NCBI RefSeq assembly: GCF_042678405.1
Contig: NZ_JBHTLI010000001.1
Coordinates: 1,798,001-1,862,000 of the forward strand
DNA: 64,000 nt
Direction: 5' to 3'
DNA from: Salegentibacter_A chungangensis
Lineage (GTDB): Bacteria; Bacteroidota; Bacteroidia; Flavobacteriales; Flavobacteriaceae
Part shown: piece after piece, positions 49,274 to 58,018 of the stretch
How the letters are laid out: each line of letters begins with the position of its first letter
How positions within the stretch are numbered: the stretch's first letter is position 1
Notes under the pieces: model-generated
Told to the model about the DNA's origin: nothing
The model's input: the letters and a program-made list of their open reading frames with translations, nothing else
Database searches by the model: none
Position numbers and translations under genes: made by a program

Positions 49274-51721
49274 TTAGGTTTTGAATATGTTCATCACATT
49301 GTTATAATCTATATAATAGACTATGCGCAGGCTCAGATTGTGCCTGGCCGGCCGGGCAAATAAATAGTCAAGGCTCTCGCTGTAGGAAAGAGCGCTTAGC
49401 GTATCCTGATTGAAAATGGAATTTCTGTAAAGCAGGATGGCTTCGCTTCCAGGGGCAAATTGCCAGCGGTAACTAAGGTCAAGGTTCCAGATATTAAAGT
49501 TCACATTAGGATCATTATCACCACTGTTGTCATAGGTGGTAGAAATAAGGCTGCCATCTTCGTTTAAACTTTTAAACCCGTTATCGCTAAAACTCGCCGT
49601 AGACCAGAAATTTCTGAAACTTAAGCTTAGGGCCTGTTTTGTATTAAAGTTATAGTAAGCCTGTAATGAATTTTCAATGCTCTCCATATCCCGGTTGCCA
49701 AAAATGATATCTTCATCCTCTATGGAAACAAAACTGTTTCGGTTTATATGATTGGTGTAATTAAAGGAATAGATCATATTGAACTTATTATTGAACCTGA
49801 ATCTTGGCTTCAGCTTTAATTTTACCCGTTCTTCATTGGTTCCAAAAAGGCTCTTATAGCCTACCCGAACATCATAGGCGAATTTTTCCCTGTAATCTGA
49901 AGAAACCCAGACTTCCCCGAGGATATCTGAATTGTATTCCACGAACCGGCCGTCCTTTCTTGGCTCAAAGAAATCTTTATACCTGGAGTTGATATCTGTG
50001 AAGCCTCCGAAAGCAAAACGATTGGAGGTGATGGCAAAAAGACTGGTCCCGACCCCTGTTCTAACGGGAACATCTGGTTTATATCTTCTTTGATGATTTC
50101 CGTATACCTGAAGGTTAAAGGTATTGAAGCCGCCGGTAGGCTCAAAGATCTGGTAGGAGGTCATCCAGAAGAAATTACTGTAGTTATTGGTAAAATTCAC
50201 GCCAAGATCATTAATGTCATAAGTCTCATTCGCAAAATCGTGAGTCACCCCATACCTGAAATTCCCTTTGGTACGGTTAAAAGACAGAGTAGAGGCAAAC
50301 CCGGTCAGGCTTTCAGGCTTTTTATTTACGTTGCTCATTTTTGCCTGCCCCGAAATATTGAACGAGTTGCTCTTGTTGTAAAGATCGAATAAGAATCCGG
50401 TCACATTCCCGTCCCTGAAGTTGTCTTCTCTGGTGACATTGGTATTGATGAGACTGATGGAGGAGTTCTTATTGAATTGCTGATCCAGCACAAGAATATT
50501 ATAGTTAGACAGCGGTTCGGTAACTTTTTCGCGGATCTCGCCGGTAATCGTGTCCCTGTATTTGGCGTGGGTCTCCCGGGTGATCGCGTTAAAGAACCCT
50601 ATCCCCAGGCTGTTTTCGGTACGGCCCGAGATCTTAAGTGCATTTAGAAGATCGGTTTTCTGCGGATTTTCGATGATCTCTTCATTCTCAAGAACATCTT
50701 TCTGGGCTTCATTGAAACCGGTAGGTGTACTTCCCACCCGGCGTGAATAAAAAAGATCACCCTTGGTAAATAATTCGGTGCCTTCTGTAAAAAATGCCCG
50801 GTTCTCGCCGAAGGTCTGTTCAAACGGTCCAAGATTAAGTTCTACTTCATCAAAAGCAGCCTGACCAAAATCGGGGATAAGGGTGGCGTCCAGCGTAAAT
50901 GCATCATTAATTCCGTATTTCAGGTCCATCCCGGCACTGAAACGTGTTTCACTAGTTTTCTTAAAATAATCGGTGCTCACCGATGCATAGGGGTACAGAC
51001 TAAGACGAACAGGAGGGTCGATATTCTTCAATCCTTTTAGCAGACCTGCGTGCTGACTAATCTTGCCAACCGACTTATCTATATAGTTCCAGGAATAGGT
51101 TTCGTTAAGGTGTGTGATCTGCCTGGCGAACTGAATACCCCAAAGTTGCTCCTCCTTATCCGGAAACCTGAGTGCGGCATATGGGATCTTGATCTCAGCA
51201 TACCAGCCCTTTTCGTCCTGTGATACTGCCGCATCCCAAACCACATTGTAACTATAGTCTTCGCTGTTCCCTATGCTTTTTCCATCGGCTATGGCCCCGG
51301 CAGAGGTAACGATGAACCTGGTTTGGTTCTCTCCGTCATTATAGGTATTAATATCTATCAGGAAGAAATCATTAACCTCTATATTGTCCCTTTGGGTGAA
51401 TCGTTTAACAATCTTTTCCGGCTCGTTTTCGTGAAGGTATGCAGCAATATATATGGCTTCATCGGTGTATAGAAGTTTTATATTTGTTTTGTGAGTTTCC
51501 GGGATTTGCGTGCCGTCTCCGGGCTCAACCATAACGAAATTGGAAGCCACAGGTTTATTTTTCCAGACATTATCTTCCAGGATGCCATCTATTTTTGGAG
51601 CTTCCTGGATCCTGGTGGCGGTATAGAACTTTTTTGGAGTATTCTCAAATGCTCTGTTTTGGGCCTGAAAATTGTAAAAGATTAAAAGAAATAGTGCAAA
51701 AATTAATTTTTGGAAATACAT
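49274..51721 (-). CDS. DUF5916 outer-membrane protein with CBM9-like domain
   Basis: This 815-aa protein has a signal peptide (about 1-20), then a carbohydrate-binding-module-9-like domain (about 40-220: TRIQEAPKIDGILEDNVWKN, EAIYIAAYLHENEPEKI, WYAEIKIPYAALRFPD) and the DUF5916 barrel (about 240-815), seen as alternating strands ending YYIDYNNVMNIF. The N-domain often sits on heme- or glycan-related proteins. Substrate unknown. It is transcribed alone, divergent from msrA across an inverted repeat. Confidence 0.88.
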   Translation of the reverse strand: MYFQKLIFALFLLIFYNFQAQNRAFENTPKKFYTATRIQEAPKIDGILEDNVWKNKPVASNFVMVEPGDGTQIPETHKTNIKLLYTDEAIYIAAYLHENEPEKIVKRFTQRDNIEVNDFFLIDINTYNDGENQTRFIVTSAGAIADGKSIGNSEDYSYNVVWDAAVSQDEKGWYAEIKIPYAALRFPDKEEQLWGIQFARQITHLNETYSWNYIDKSVGKISQHAGLLKGLKNIDPPVRLSLYPYASVSTDYFKKTSETRFSAGMDLKYGINDAFTLDATLIPDFGQAAFDEVELNLGPFEQTFGENRAFFTEGTELFTKGDLFYSRRVGSTPTGFNEAQKDVLENEEIIENPQKTDLLNALKISGRTENSLGIGFFNAITRETHAKYRDTITGEIREKVTEPLSNYNILVLDQQFNKNSSISLINTNVTREDNFRDGNVTGFLFDLYNKSNSFNISGQAKMSNVNKKPESLTGFASTLSFNRTKGNFRYGVTHDFANETYDINDLGVNFTNNYSNFFWMTSYQIFEPTGGFNTFNLQVYGNHQRRYKPDVPVRTGVGTSLFAITSNRFAFGGFTDINSRYKDFFEPRKDGRFVEYNSDILGEVWVSSDYREKFAYDVRVGYKSLFGTNEERVKLKLKPRFRFNNKFNMIYSFNYTNHINRNSFVSIEDEDIIFGNRDMESIENSLQAYYNFNTKQALSLSFRNFWSTASFSDNGFKSLNEDGSLISTTYDNSGDNDPNVNFNIWNLDLSYRWQFAPGSEAILLYRNSIFNQDTLSALSYSESLDYLFARPARHNLSLRIVYYIDYNNVMNIFKT

Positions 51722-51796
51722 TAATAATAGATTTGCTAAAAAGACAGACGGATAGCTGCAATGTTACATAAGATTATTAAGACTTGCTGAAATCTG

Positions 51797-51829
51797 AAAC
51801 AAAACTAATGAACAAACATAGTTTTGTTT
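51797..51829. repeat. Inverted repeat with 11-bp arms between DUF5916 and msrA
   Basis: AAACAAAACTA, 11-bp spacer, TAGTTTTGTTT. On the minus strand the spacer and arm hold TATGTTTG (51820 to 51813), a -7 match for DUF5916. TAAATTTG at 51840-51847 is a -7 match for msrA. The repeat could be an operator affecting both. Confidence 0.45.
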
Positions 51830-51870
51830 AAAAAATAATTAAATTTGATAAACAAAATAAACAGAGAAGG

Positions 51871-52422
51871 ATGGGAGAAGAACTGAGAAGAGAAACTGCG
51901 ACTTTTGCCGGAGGTTGTTTTTGGTGTACCGAAGCGGTTTTTCAAAGGATAGAGGGCGTAGAAGAAGTGATCTCAGGGTTCACCGGCGGCTTTATAAAAA
52001 ATCCTCCTTACCGGGAGATCATAACCGGGCGTACCGGTCACGCTGAAGCGATTCAGTTAAAATTCGATCCGAAAGTGGTAAGTTATGAAGATCTTTTACT
52101 TATCTTTTTCGGGACACATAACCCTACAACGCTTAACCGCCAGCAGAATGATGTGGGCACACAATACAGGAGCGCTGTATTCTATCATTCTCAGGAGCAG
52201 AAGGAAGTGACCGAAAGAGTGATAGCGATGCTGGAGGAAAAAAAGGTCTTTGAAGACAAAATAGTAACGGAAATAAAACCGGCTTCAGATTTTTATAAAG
52301 CCGAGGAAGAACATCAGGATTTTTATAACAGACACCGGCAGCAGCCCTATTGTCAGTATATCATAGATCCGAAGATCAAAAAGTTAACCACAAGTTTTTC
52401 AGATAAACTCAAGAAGAAATAA
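51871..52422 (+). CDS. msrA: Peptide-methionine (S)-S-oxide reductase
   Basis: This 183-aa enzyme repairs oxidised methionine. The catalytic motif AGGCFWCTEAVFQRIEGVEEVISGFTGG is near 12-40, with Cys16 as nucleophile, followed by HAEAIQLKFDP and YRSAVFYHSQEQ. The C-terminus is HQQPYCQYI-like (RQQPYCQYIIDPK), giving one resolving Cys. MsrB is not fused. Start ATG at 51871 is 1 bp before folE at the end (stop 52422, start 52424), implying an operon. Confidence 0.96.
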   Translation: MGEELRRETATFAGGCFWCTEAVFQRIEGVEEVISGFTGGFIKNPPYREIITGRTGHAEAIQLKFDPKVVSYEDLLLIFFGTHNPTTLNRQQNDVGTQYRSAVFYHSQEQKEVTERVIAMLEEKKVFEDKIVTEIKPASDFYKAEEEHQDFYNRHRQQPYCQYIIDPKIKKLTTSFSDKLKKK

Positions 52423-52423
52423 A

Positions 52424-53020
52424 ATGCATTATCAATTTTTTGAAGAATACAATCTCAAGACCACCGACAGCCTTAAAAATGATTTTCGAGAGATCATCCG
52501 GGAACTGGGAGAAGACCCGGAACGGGAGGGGGTGTTAAAAACTCCGGAGCGGGCAGCAAAGGCTATGCAGTTCCTTACGCAGGGGTATAAAATGGACGCC
52601 AATAAGATCCTTAAAAAGGCGATGTTCAAGGAGAGCTACAGTGAAATGGTGGTGGTTAAGGACATAGAGGTCTATTCCTTATGTGAGCATCATATGCTCC
52701 CTTTTTTCGGGAAGGCCCATATTGCTTATATCCCGAATGGCCATATTGTTGGTTTAAGCAAGTTGCCACGGGTAGTAGATGTTTTTGCCAGGAGGTTACA
52801 GGTGCAGGAACGCCTTACCAATGATATTGTAGAATGTATCAATAACACCCTGAAACCTCAGGGGGTGGCTGTGGTAATTGAAGCTCAGCATATGTGTATG
52901 ATGATGAGGGGAGTTCAAAAGCAGAATAGTTCAACTACAACTTCAGGGTTCCGCGGCCAGTTTGAGAAGAATGAAACCCGTAATGAATTTCTGAAACTCA
53001 TCAGTTCAGACCTTAAATAG
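52424..53020 (+). CDS. folE: GTP cyclohydrolase I
   Basis: This 198-aa enzyme turns GTP into dihydroneopterin triphosphate for folate or tetrahydropterin synthesis. Motifs: LGEDPEREGVLKTPERAAKAM near 28-48, VYSLCEHHMLPFFGKAHIAYIPNG (Cys and His zinc ligands near 86-89) and EAQHMCMMMRGVQKQNSSTTTS with the second zinc Cys near 160. Length is normal for the bacterial type I enzyme. The gene starts directly behind msrA. Confidence 0.97.
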   Translation: MHYQFFEEYNLKTTDSLKNDFREIIRELGEDPEREGVLKTPERAAKAMQFLTQGYKMDANKILKKAMFKESYSEMVVVKDIEVYSLCEHHMLPFFGKAHIAYIPNGHIVGLSKLPRVVDVFARRLQVQERLTNDIVECINNTLKPQGVAVVIEAQHMCMMMRGVQKQNSSTTTSGFRGQFEKNETRNEFLKLISSDLK

Positions 53021-53062
53021 AAGTCTGGCACCTTATTTGTATCTTTTAAGGAAAAACAACCA

Positions 53063-53368
53063 ATGAAGATTTTAAAAAATAAGTTATTCATAAAAAGCCT
53101 GGTCTATGATGCAGTAGGTATGGCTACAGTAGCTATTCCCGTTGTCGGGCCTTTTCTGGACATATTATGGGCGCCTTATGCCTCGAAAAAAATGAGTGAA
53201 ATGTATCCCGGGAAAAAAGGAAAGGTAGCTTCTGTACTGGTGTTCCTTGAAGAGATCCTGCCGGGTACCGATATTATTCCAACCTTCACCCTTATGTACC
53301 TGTACACTTTTGTATGGAAGAAGGAGCCTGCTCCTAAAGCCAGAGTGATTGAGGTTGAAAGTTACTAA
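53063..53368 (+). CDS. Small membrane protein of unknown function
   Basis: This 101-aa protein has two hydrophobic stretches (about 15-38 and 55-80), the first VGMATVAIPVVGPFLDILWAP and the second SVLVFLEEILPGTDIIPTFTLM, separated by a basic loop. The pattern VGPFLDILWAPYASKKM is likely a re-entrant or transmembrane loop. I do not recognise the family. It is 42 bp after folE and probably in the same transcript, ending at a terminator. Confidence 0.65.
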   Translation: MKILKNKLFIKSLVYDAVGMATVAIPVVGPFLDILWAPYASKKMSEMYPGKKGKVASVLVFLEEILPGTDIIPTFTLMYLYTFVWKKEPAPKARVIEVESY

Positions 53369-53394
53369 AGATCTTAATTTTAATTAGTTGAATG

Positions 53395-53427
53395 AAAAGC
53401 TGTCCGTAAGATCCCGGACAGCTTTTT
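53395..53427. terminator. Bidirectional terminator before the TonB receptor gene
   Basis: A stem AAAAGCTGTCCG / CGGACAGCTTTTT with an 8-nt loop sits between the convergent small membrane protein and the TonB receptor genes, with T-rich flanks. Confidence 0.88.
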
Positions 53428-53430
53428 CTT

Positions 53431-55677
53431 TTATAGGTTCCAGCTAACGGAAAATTTAATGTTTCGGCCTATATTGGCTATGTTATCGCTTTTTAACCTG
53501 GAGAGATGGGAGATATAAGCTTTGTCCAGCAGGTTGGTACCGCTAATACTGAAGTCGATCTTTGAAGAAGAGAGGTTAACAGTACTTCCGAATCCTACAG
53601 AAAGTAAAGCATAAGCCGGAGTAGTGGTCTCAAACCTGCTTATATTCTCTTTGGCAAAGACATTCTTCAGTCTTAGGAAGCCATACTTTTCAGTAATTTT
53701 TTCATTTTTATTTTCCAGTTCCACCCTCAAAGTATTGGTCAGTGAGCTTGCCGGAATTAGTGGCAAATATTCATCGTTTTGCAGCTTTCCTGTAACCATT
53801 TCAAAACTGCTTTCCAGGTGCAGCCAGTCTAAAGGGTGCGGGTGAATATGTACCCCGGCCTCACCACCATAAAGTCTGGCATCCTGTTGGGTGTATTCAA
53901 AGACTTCAGAGTTTTCTATTGTTTCCCCGGTAGGATCCAGGAAAATATAATCGTTTACCTGGTTGTGAAAAGCATTGACGGAAGCTTCAAAATGTTTGTT
54001 TCTCCATTCCACGGAAAGATCGACCTGGAAGTTCTGTTCATTTTTCAGGTTGGTATTTCCGGTTTCATAACGATTTGCTCCGTGATGCACTCCGTTGGAA
54101 GTGAGTTCAGAAAGGTTTGGTGCTCTGAATCCTGTTGCCAGGTTAAGCCTGGTTATTAATTTACGGTCAAACTGATATTTTACCCCAAGAGCTCCATTAA
54201 GGCTGTTGAAGTCTCTGTTAACGGCTGGTATAAAATGTTCTTGATTATCCTCACCGAACTCTTCACTGTCAATATTCCTGTGATCATACCTCAAACCACC
54301 CTGAAGATCCCAATTTTCAAGATGATAGTGGGTGGTTGCAAAAACACCTATATCGCTGGTCCGGGCATCGGGAATCAGTATCTCTTCACCAAAATTACTA
54401 TTGTTCTGCTCCATTCCCTGCAAGCCAAGAATCGTCTCAAAATTCCCTGTTTTCGGGAGGTTGTACTGCAGGTTATAATTCAAGGTTTCAAGGTGCATTT
54501 CAAGAGCTGGTCCTTCCCCGGTATGTTCTTCTTCTGAATGTTCTTCCCCTTCGTGTTCTTCTTCAAACTCCTTTCGGTTATTGAATTGATAACCCAGTTT
54601 AAGATTCAGGCTGGAATTCTTTAAATAGATGCTATTGTCAAGGCTCAGAATATGATTGTCTATTTTTTGATAGGGAAGTAGTACATCCTTATCGGTACTT
54701 TGAATGCCGATTTCTTCCGGGATCCCTATCTCGCTTTGGTTATAATTATATCTCAGGTTACCTTTATATTTCGATTCCTGAAACCCAATACCGGCTTTAA
54801 GGTCCTTTTCGCTGAAGCGGGTATTGGTCACTCTAATGTCGTTGCCGGTCTTATAATCGCTGTGCGCAGCATAGCTTCCGCGGGTTAAAAACTTGAGCTT
54901 TTTTCCGGAGGTCTTAGCCATAGCACTAGCCTGGTACCCTCTGGTGTTGCTAAAATAGTCAGCGCCGGCTTCAGCTTCTGTTTTTCCGGCATAAGCATAA
55001 CTTTCAGGGTTCAGGTAAAGCACTCCGCCAATGGCATCACTTCCGTAGAGTAGGGAAGCGGGGCCTTTTATCACTTCTATGCTACCTATCCCTTTGGCAC
55101 TTATACCAAGGCCATGTTCATCTCCATATTGCTGATTTTCAAGCCGTATTCCCTGGGTGTAAACCAGTACACGGTTTGAACTGAGTCCCCTGATTACCGG
55201 TTTCCCTATGCCTACACCGGTAGTCACGCTTTCTACACCTGCAATCTGGGTAATACCATCCGATAAGTTTAAGGCTCCTTTTTTATTGAGCTCCTTCATA
55301 TTTTCACGTTCCACCTTCATCACATTATCGCTTTGCAGCTGGTGAAAGGGAGTGGAAATGATCACTTCCTCCATTTCCACCGCTGCCGGTTTCAGACTGA
55401 AACTTCTTGTTTCTGAAGGAACCCGGATTTCTTCAGAAAAGCTGGCATAGCCAACTGTTGAGATAACGAGTTTGTATTTTCCTTCCGGAAGATTTGATAA
55501 ACTGAAGGAACCATCCATTTCTGTTACTGTTCCTTTTTCAAGTTGAGGGAAATAAACCGTAGCACTAAAAATAGGTTCGCCTGTATCCAGGTCTTTTACA
55601 ATTCCCGAAAAAGAATTCTGGGAATATGCTGAGCTGTATGCCGCTAACAGCAGCATACAGGTATATATCAATTTCAT
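53431..55677 (-). CDS. TonB-dependent receptor with His/Glu-rich loop
   Basis: This 748-aa outer-membrane receptor has a signal peptide (1-19), a carboxypeptidase-like domain (about 22-95), a plug (about 105-225: GVGIGKPVIRGLSSNRVLV, GSIEVIKGPASLLYGSDAIGG) and a barrel to the C-terminus (KFSVSWNL). A loop near residues 367-390 is rich in His and Glu (EEEHEGEEHSEEEHTGEG), as in zinc receptors such as ZnuD. No SusD gene is near, so glycan uptake is less likely than metal uptake. It follows a His/Cys-rich secreted protein gene. Substrate inferred. Confidence 0.92.
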   Translation of the reverse strand: MKLIYTCMLLLAAYSSAYSQNSFSGIVKDLDTGEPIFSATVYFPQLEKGTVTEMDGSFSLSNLPEGKYKLVISTVGYASFSEEIRVPSETRSFSLKPAAVEMEEVIISTPFHQLQSDNVMKVERENMKELNKKGALNLSDGITQIAGVESVTTGVGIGKPVIRGLSSNRVLVYTQGIRLENQQYGDEHGLGISAKGIGSIEVIKGPASLLYGSDAIGGVLYLNPESYAYAGKTEAEAGADYFSNTRGYQASAMAKTSGKKLKFLTRGSYAAHSDYKTGNDIRVTNTRFSEKDLKAGIGFQESKYKGNLRYNYNQSEIGIPEEIGIQSTDKDVLLPYQKIDNHILSLDNSIYLKNSSLNLKLGYQFNNRKEFEEEHEGEEHSEEEHTGEGPALEMHLETLNYNLQYNLPKTGNFETILGLQGMEQNNSNFGEEILIPDARTSDIGVFATTHYHLENWDLQGGLRYDHRNIDSEEFGEDNQEHFIPAVNRDFNSLNGALGVKYQFDRKLITRLNLATGFRAPNLSELTSNGVHHGANRYETGNTNLKNEQNFQVDLSVEWRNKHFEASVNAFHNQVNDYIFLDPTGETIENSEVFEYTQQDARLYGGEAGVHIHPHPLDWLHLESSFEMVTGKLQNDEYLPLIPASSLTNTLRVELENKNEKITEKYGFLRLKNVFAKENISRFETTTPAYALLSVGFGSTVNLSSSKIDFSISGTNLLDKAYISHLSRLKSDNIANIGRNIKFSVSWNL

Positions 55678-55720
55678 AATAGGTAATTAAAGATTCTGTA
55701 TAATAGATTATAGATTGGAA

Positions 55721-56038
55721 TTATACAGATGCAGGCGGTCCTCTTAGTTCAAAGGGCAGCCTTTGGTAATCACTTAAAAATTGATAATGATTGTAGATTT
55801 CCAGCTTAGGCTCGTTAAAGACTGGAATTTCAACTGCTGAAAGCTGAATTTCTAATGCCGGATTCTTCTGGAATTTATGAAGCTCGCAATCCAGGGACTT
55901 TTTGTGGTAATGTTGCTCTGCATACTTGTCGCAGAGGTTATGACTGTGGCCAAGAAAAAGATGCGAGAAACTGACCGCAGAAGGTAAGAGCAGTAGTATC
56001 GCTGTAAGAACTAAGAATATTTCCTGAGCCTTTTTCAT
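55721..56038 (-). CDS. Small secreted His/Cys-rich protein
   Basis: This 105-aa protein has a signal peptide (about 1-24). The mature part has FLGHSHNLCDKYAEQHYHKKSLDCELHKF-like spacing with six His and two Cys within about 30 residues, likely a metal-binding or disulfide segment. The C-terminus is LRGPPASV. It lies 43 bp upstream of the TonB receptor on the same strand and directly after the DUF6787 gene (no gap), so all three may be one unit. A metal-handling role is inference. Confidence 0.65.
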   Translation of the reverse strand: MKKAQEIFLVLTAILLLLPSAVSFSHLFLGHSHNLCDKYAEQHYHKKSLDCELHKFQKNPALEIQLSAVEIPVFNEPKLEIYNHYQFLSDYQRLPFELRGPPASV

Positions 56039-56344
56039 TTAGTGCTTTAGAATTTTGTGAAGTCCCAGCCTGCCTAACATTTTCTTTTCGAAGGCCCAGA
56101 AAAACTTGAACTGGCCAAAGATCCATCCAAAACTTACCAAAAGGATCTGATATAAAGGGAAAATAAGAACTATACGGGCAAACCAGTAAATGCTCCAGTG
56201 AGTGCTTTCAGGATCAAGTCCTATAAAACTGCATACTGGAGCAGCAAGTTTAGTTGCGGTAGATCCGGTAATGGCGAATACCAGAAATATCACTAAAATT
56301 TGCCAATTAGAATTTATGCCCCAGCGTTCTTTCAACTTATTCAT
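56039..56344 (-). CDS. DUF6787-type small membrane protein
   Basis: This 101-aa protein has two membrane helices (about 15-32 and 50-75). KERWGINSNWQILVIFLVFAITG and SIYWFARIVLIFPLYQILLV are the recognised pattern I associate with DUF6787; relatives were sometimes mislabelled diacylglyceryl transferase. It is not long enough to be Lgt. The ATG follows a -7 element by 5 bp. It ends directly against the His/Cys-rich gene (56038). Confidence 0.75.
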   Translation of the reverse strand: MNKLKERWGINSNWQILVIFLVFAITGSTATKLAAPVCSFIGLDPESTHWSIYWFARIVLIFPLYQILLVSFGWIFGQFKFFWAFEKKMLGRLGLHKILKH

Positions 56345-56349
56345 AGGGG

Positions 56350-56357
56350 CAAATATA
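56350..56357 (-). promoter_or_regulatory. Candidate -7 element for the DUF6787-TonB receptor unit
   Basis: TATATTTG on the minus strand fits TAnnTTTG and lies 5 bp before the ATG at 56344. A transcript would begin at the start codon (leaderless). No clear -33. Confidence 0.45.
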
Positions 56358-56387
56358 TTAAAAGCTTATGAGAATAAAATATTTCTG

Positions 56388-56816
56388 CTAGATCCTTGTC
56401 GGGACAGAAAATCGCTGATTGTACTGCCGGCTCAGGTAAACAAAGTAATTATAAAGCAGATAATTCACCTCATAGCCATAGTCTATACTGGGATCATAGT
56501 TGATCTCCTGCACATAAAGATTTGGGTTATAAATTTGTGGCTGGTGTACCCGGTTGTTGTAATCACTTACCAGGAATCGATTTTTATTCTCAAGATATTC
56601 CTGAGAATAGTATCCCTCAGGTTTTGCAATGGTATTGATGAAAAGGTCAAAACCGGGCTCAATGATAATGATCTCATACTCCAGACTATCATTGGCAATA
56701 CGCACCGTGTCATTCTCGGCATTCGCGATCTCGTCAGACCTCAGGTCTCTGTCTCGCATAGTTCCGCAGCTATAGATTAAAAGCCCTAATAAAGCTACAT
56801 ATATCAGATTTTTCAT
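56388..56816 (-). CDS. DUF6146-type lipoprotein
   Basis: This 142-aa protein has a lipobox (YSC, Cys17) and a mature part with DSLEYEIIIIEPGFDLFINTIAKPEGYYSQEYLENKN, then SDYNNRVHQPQIYNPNLYVQEINYDPSIDYGYEVNYLLYNYFVYLS. I associate this pattern with DUF6146 of flavobacteria. Location is the periplasmic side of a membrane. No enzyme motif. It stands alone, 43 bp before the DUF6787 gene start. Confidence 0.75.
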   Translation of the reverse strand: MKNLIYVALLGLLIYSCGTMRDRDLRSDEIANAENDTVRIANDSLEYEIIIIEPGFDLFINTIAKPEGYYSQEYLENKNRFLVSDYNNRVHQPQIYNPNLYVQEINYDPSIDYGYEVNYLLYNYFVYLSRQYNQRFSVPTRI

Positions 56817-56966
56817 AACGGGGTCGTTTATTTTTTAATATTCATTTGCGGAAACTTCCTGTGAAACCTTATTAAAGCTTCCCTGAAGCAAGTCGTGAAC
56901 TTTGCTTTTACCGCTTAAATTTAAATTACAACTTTTTAACCGAAGCAAGCGTTAAAGATTTATTAT

Positions 56967-57003
56967 AAAAATACCCCGAAGGCAAGGCAATCGGGGTATT
57001 TTT
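56967..57003 (-). terminator. Terminator after serA
   Basis: A stem AAAAATACCCCGA / TCGGGGTATTTTT with an 11-nt loop lies 28 bp after the serA stop on the minus strand, followed by T-rich sequence. Confidence 0.85.
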
Positions 57004-57030
57004 ATGAGTTTCAGATTAATCTTCCTGGTT

Positions 57031-57981
57031 TTATTTTAGAATATCGATGATCTGCTCGGCGAGTTCAGTTCCTATCCTGTCCTGGGCTTCATTGGTGGAA
57101 GCACCAATATGCGGGCTTAAGGAGACTTTCTCGTTCATCAGTAATTTTATAGCGGGTTTTGGCTCGTCTTCAAAAGTATCCAGGCCGGCAAAAGCTACCT
57201 TTCCGCTTTCCAGGGCTTCCAGGAGCGCTTCTTCATCGATAACTCCGCCACGGGCAGTGTTGATGATCCCAACGCCATCCTTCATTTGAGCTATCTCTTT
57301 CTTGCCAATTACGGGCTTATCCTGTGCAGGCACGTGCAGACTTATAAAATCGGAATGCTTGATAAGTTCACTTACAGGTTCGGTCTTAATAGGAATCTTT
57401 ATGCTCTGGTGATTATAGAACTCAAGATCGATGCTGGCTTCGCCCACTTTACTGTCACTGGCAATCACCTTCATCCCGACCCCTAAAGCGATCTTGGCCA
57501 CTTCACGACCAATGCGCCCAAAACCGATAATACCAAGGGTTTTTCCCCTTAACTCCATTCCTTTGGCATAAGACTTCTTAAGGTCTTTGAACCTGGACTC
57601 GCCCTCCAGGGGCATATTTCTGTTGGCATCGTGCAGGTAACGTACACCACCAAAAAGATGTGAGAATACCAGCTCGGCAACCGAACTCGAAGAAGCTGCG
57701 GGAGTGTTGATCACCTTTATGCCTTTGCTTCTGGCATAATCTACATCTATATTGTCCATACCAACTCCGCCACGACCGATCACTTTTAGGTTTGGGCAGG
57801 CATCAATGAGTTCTTTCTTTACTTTAGTGGGACTTCTTACCAGCAGTACTTCAATATGATTCTTATTGATATAATCCTTCAGTTGTTCCTGGGCAACTCT
57901 GGTAGTGATCACTTCAAATCCTGCTTTTTCCAGGCTTTCGATACCACTTTGTGAGATACCATCGTTTGCTAAAACTTTCAT
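57031..57981 (-). CDS. serA: D-3-phosphoglycerate dehydrogenase
   Basis: This 316-aa NAD-dependent enzyme oxidises 3-phosphoglycerate in serine synthesis. The Rossmann motif LGIIGFGRIGREVAKIALG is near 147-165, the catalytic Arg in NTARGGVIDEEALL near 234, the Glu in EDEPKPA, and His in LSPHIGASTNEAQDRIG near 290. It is the short form without the ACT regulatory domain, so feedback by serine is not expected. It is 37 bp after serC and so in the same unit. Confidence 0.93.
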   Translation of the reverse strand: MKVLANDGISQSGIESLEKAGFEVITTRVAQEQLKDYINKNHIEVLLVRSPTKVKKELIDACPNLKVIGRGGVGMDNIDVDYARSKGIKVINTPAASSSSVAELVFSHLFGGVRYLHDANRNMPLEGESRFKDLKKSYAKGMELRGKTLGIIGFGRIGREVAKIALGVGMKVIASDSKVGEASIDLEFYNHQSIKIPIKTEPVSELIKHSDFISLHVPAQDKPVIGKKEIAQMKDGVGIINTARGGVIDEEALLEALESGKVAFAGLDTFEDEPKPAIKLLMNEKVSLSPHIGASTNEAQDRIGTELAEQIIDILK

Positions 57982-58018
57982 ATATGTTTTGTGTTTTTCT
58001 ATTCCGGAAGGCAGAAAT

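Noticed and set aside
56202..56780. 192-codon reading frame opposite the DUF6787 and DUF6146 genes
   Set aside because: Its translation is an antisense shadow rich in Ile and Val; both minus-strand genes have proper signals and starts.
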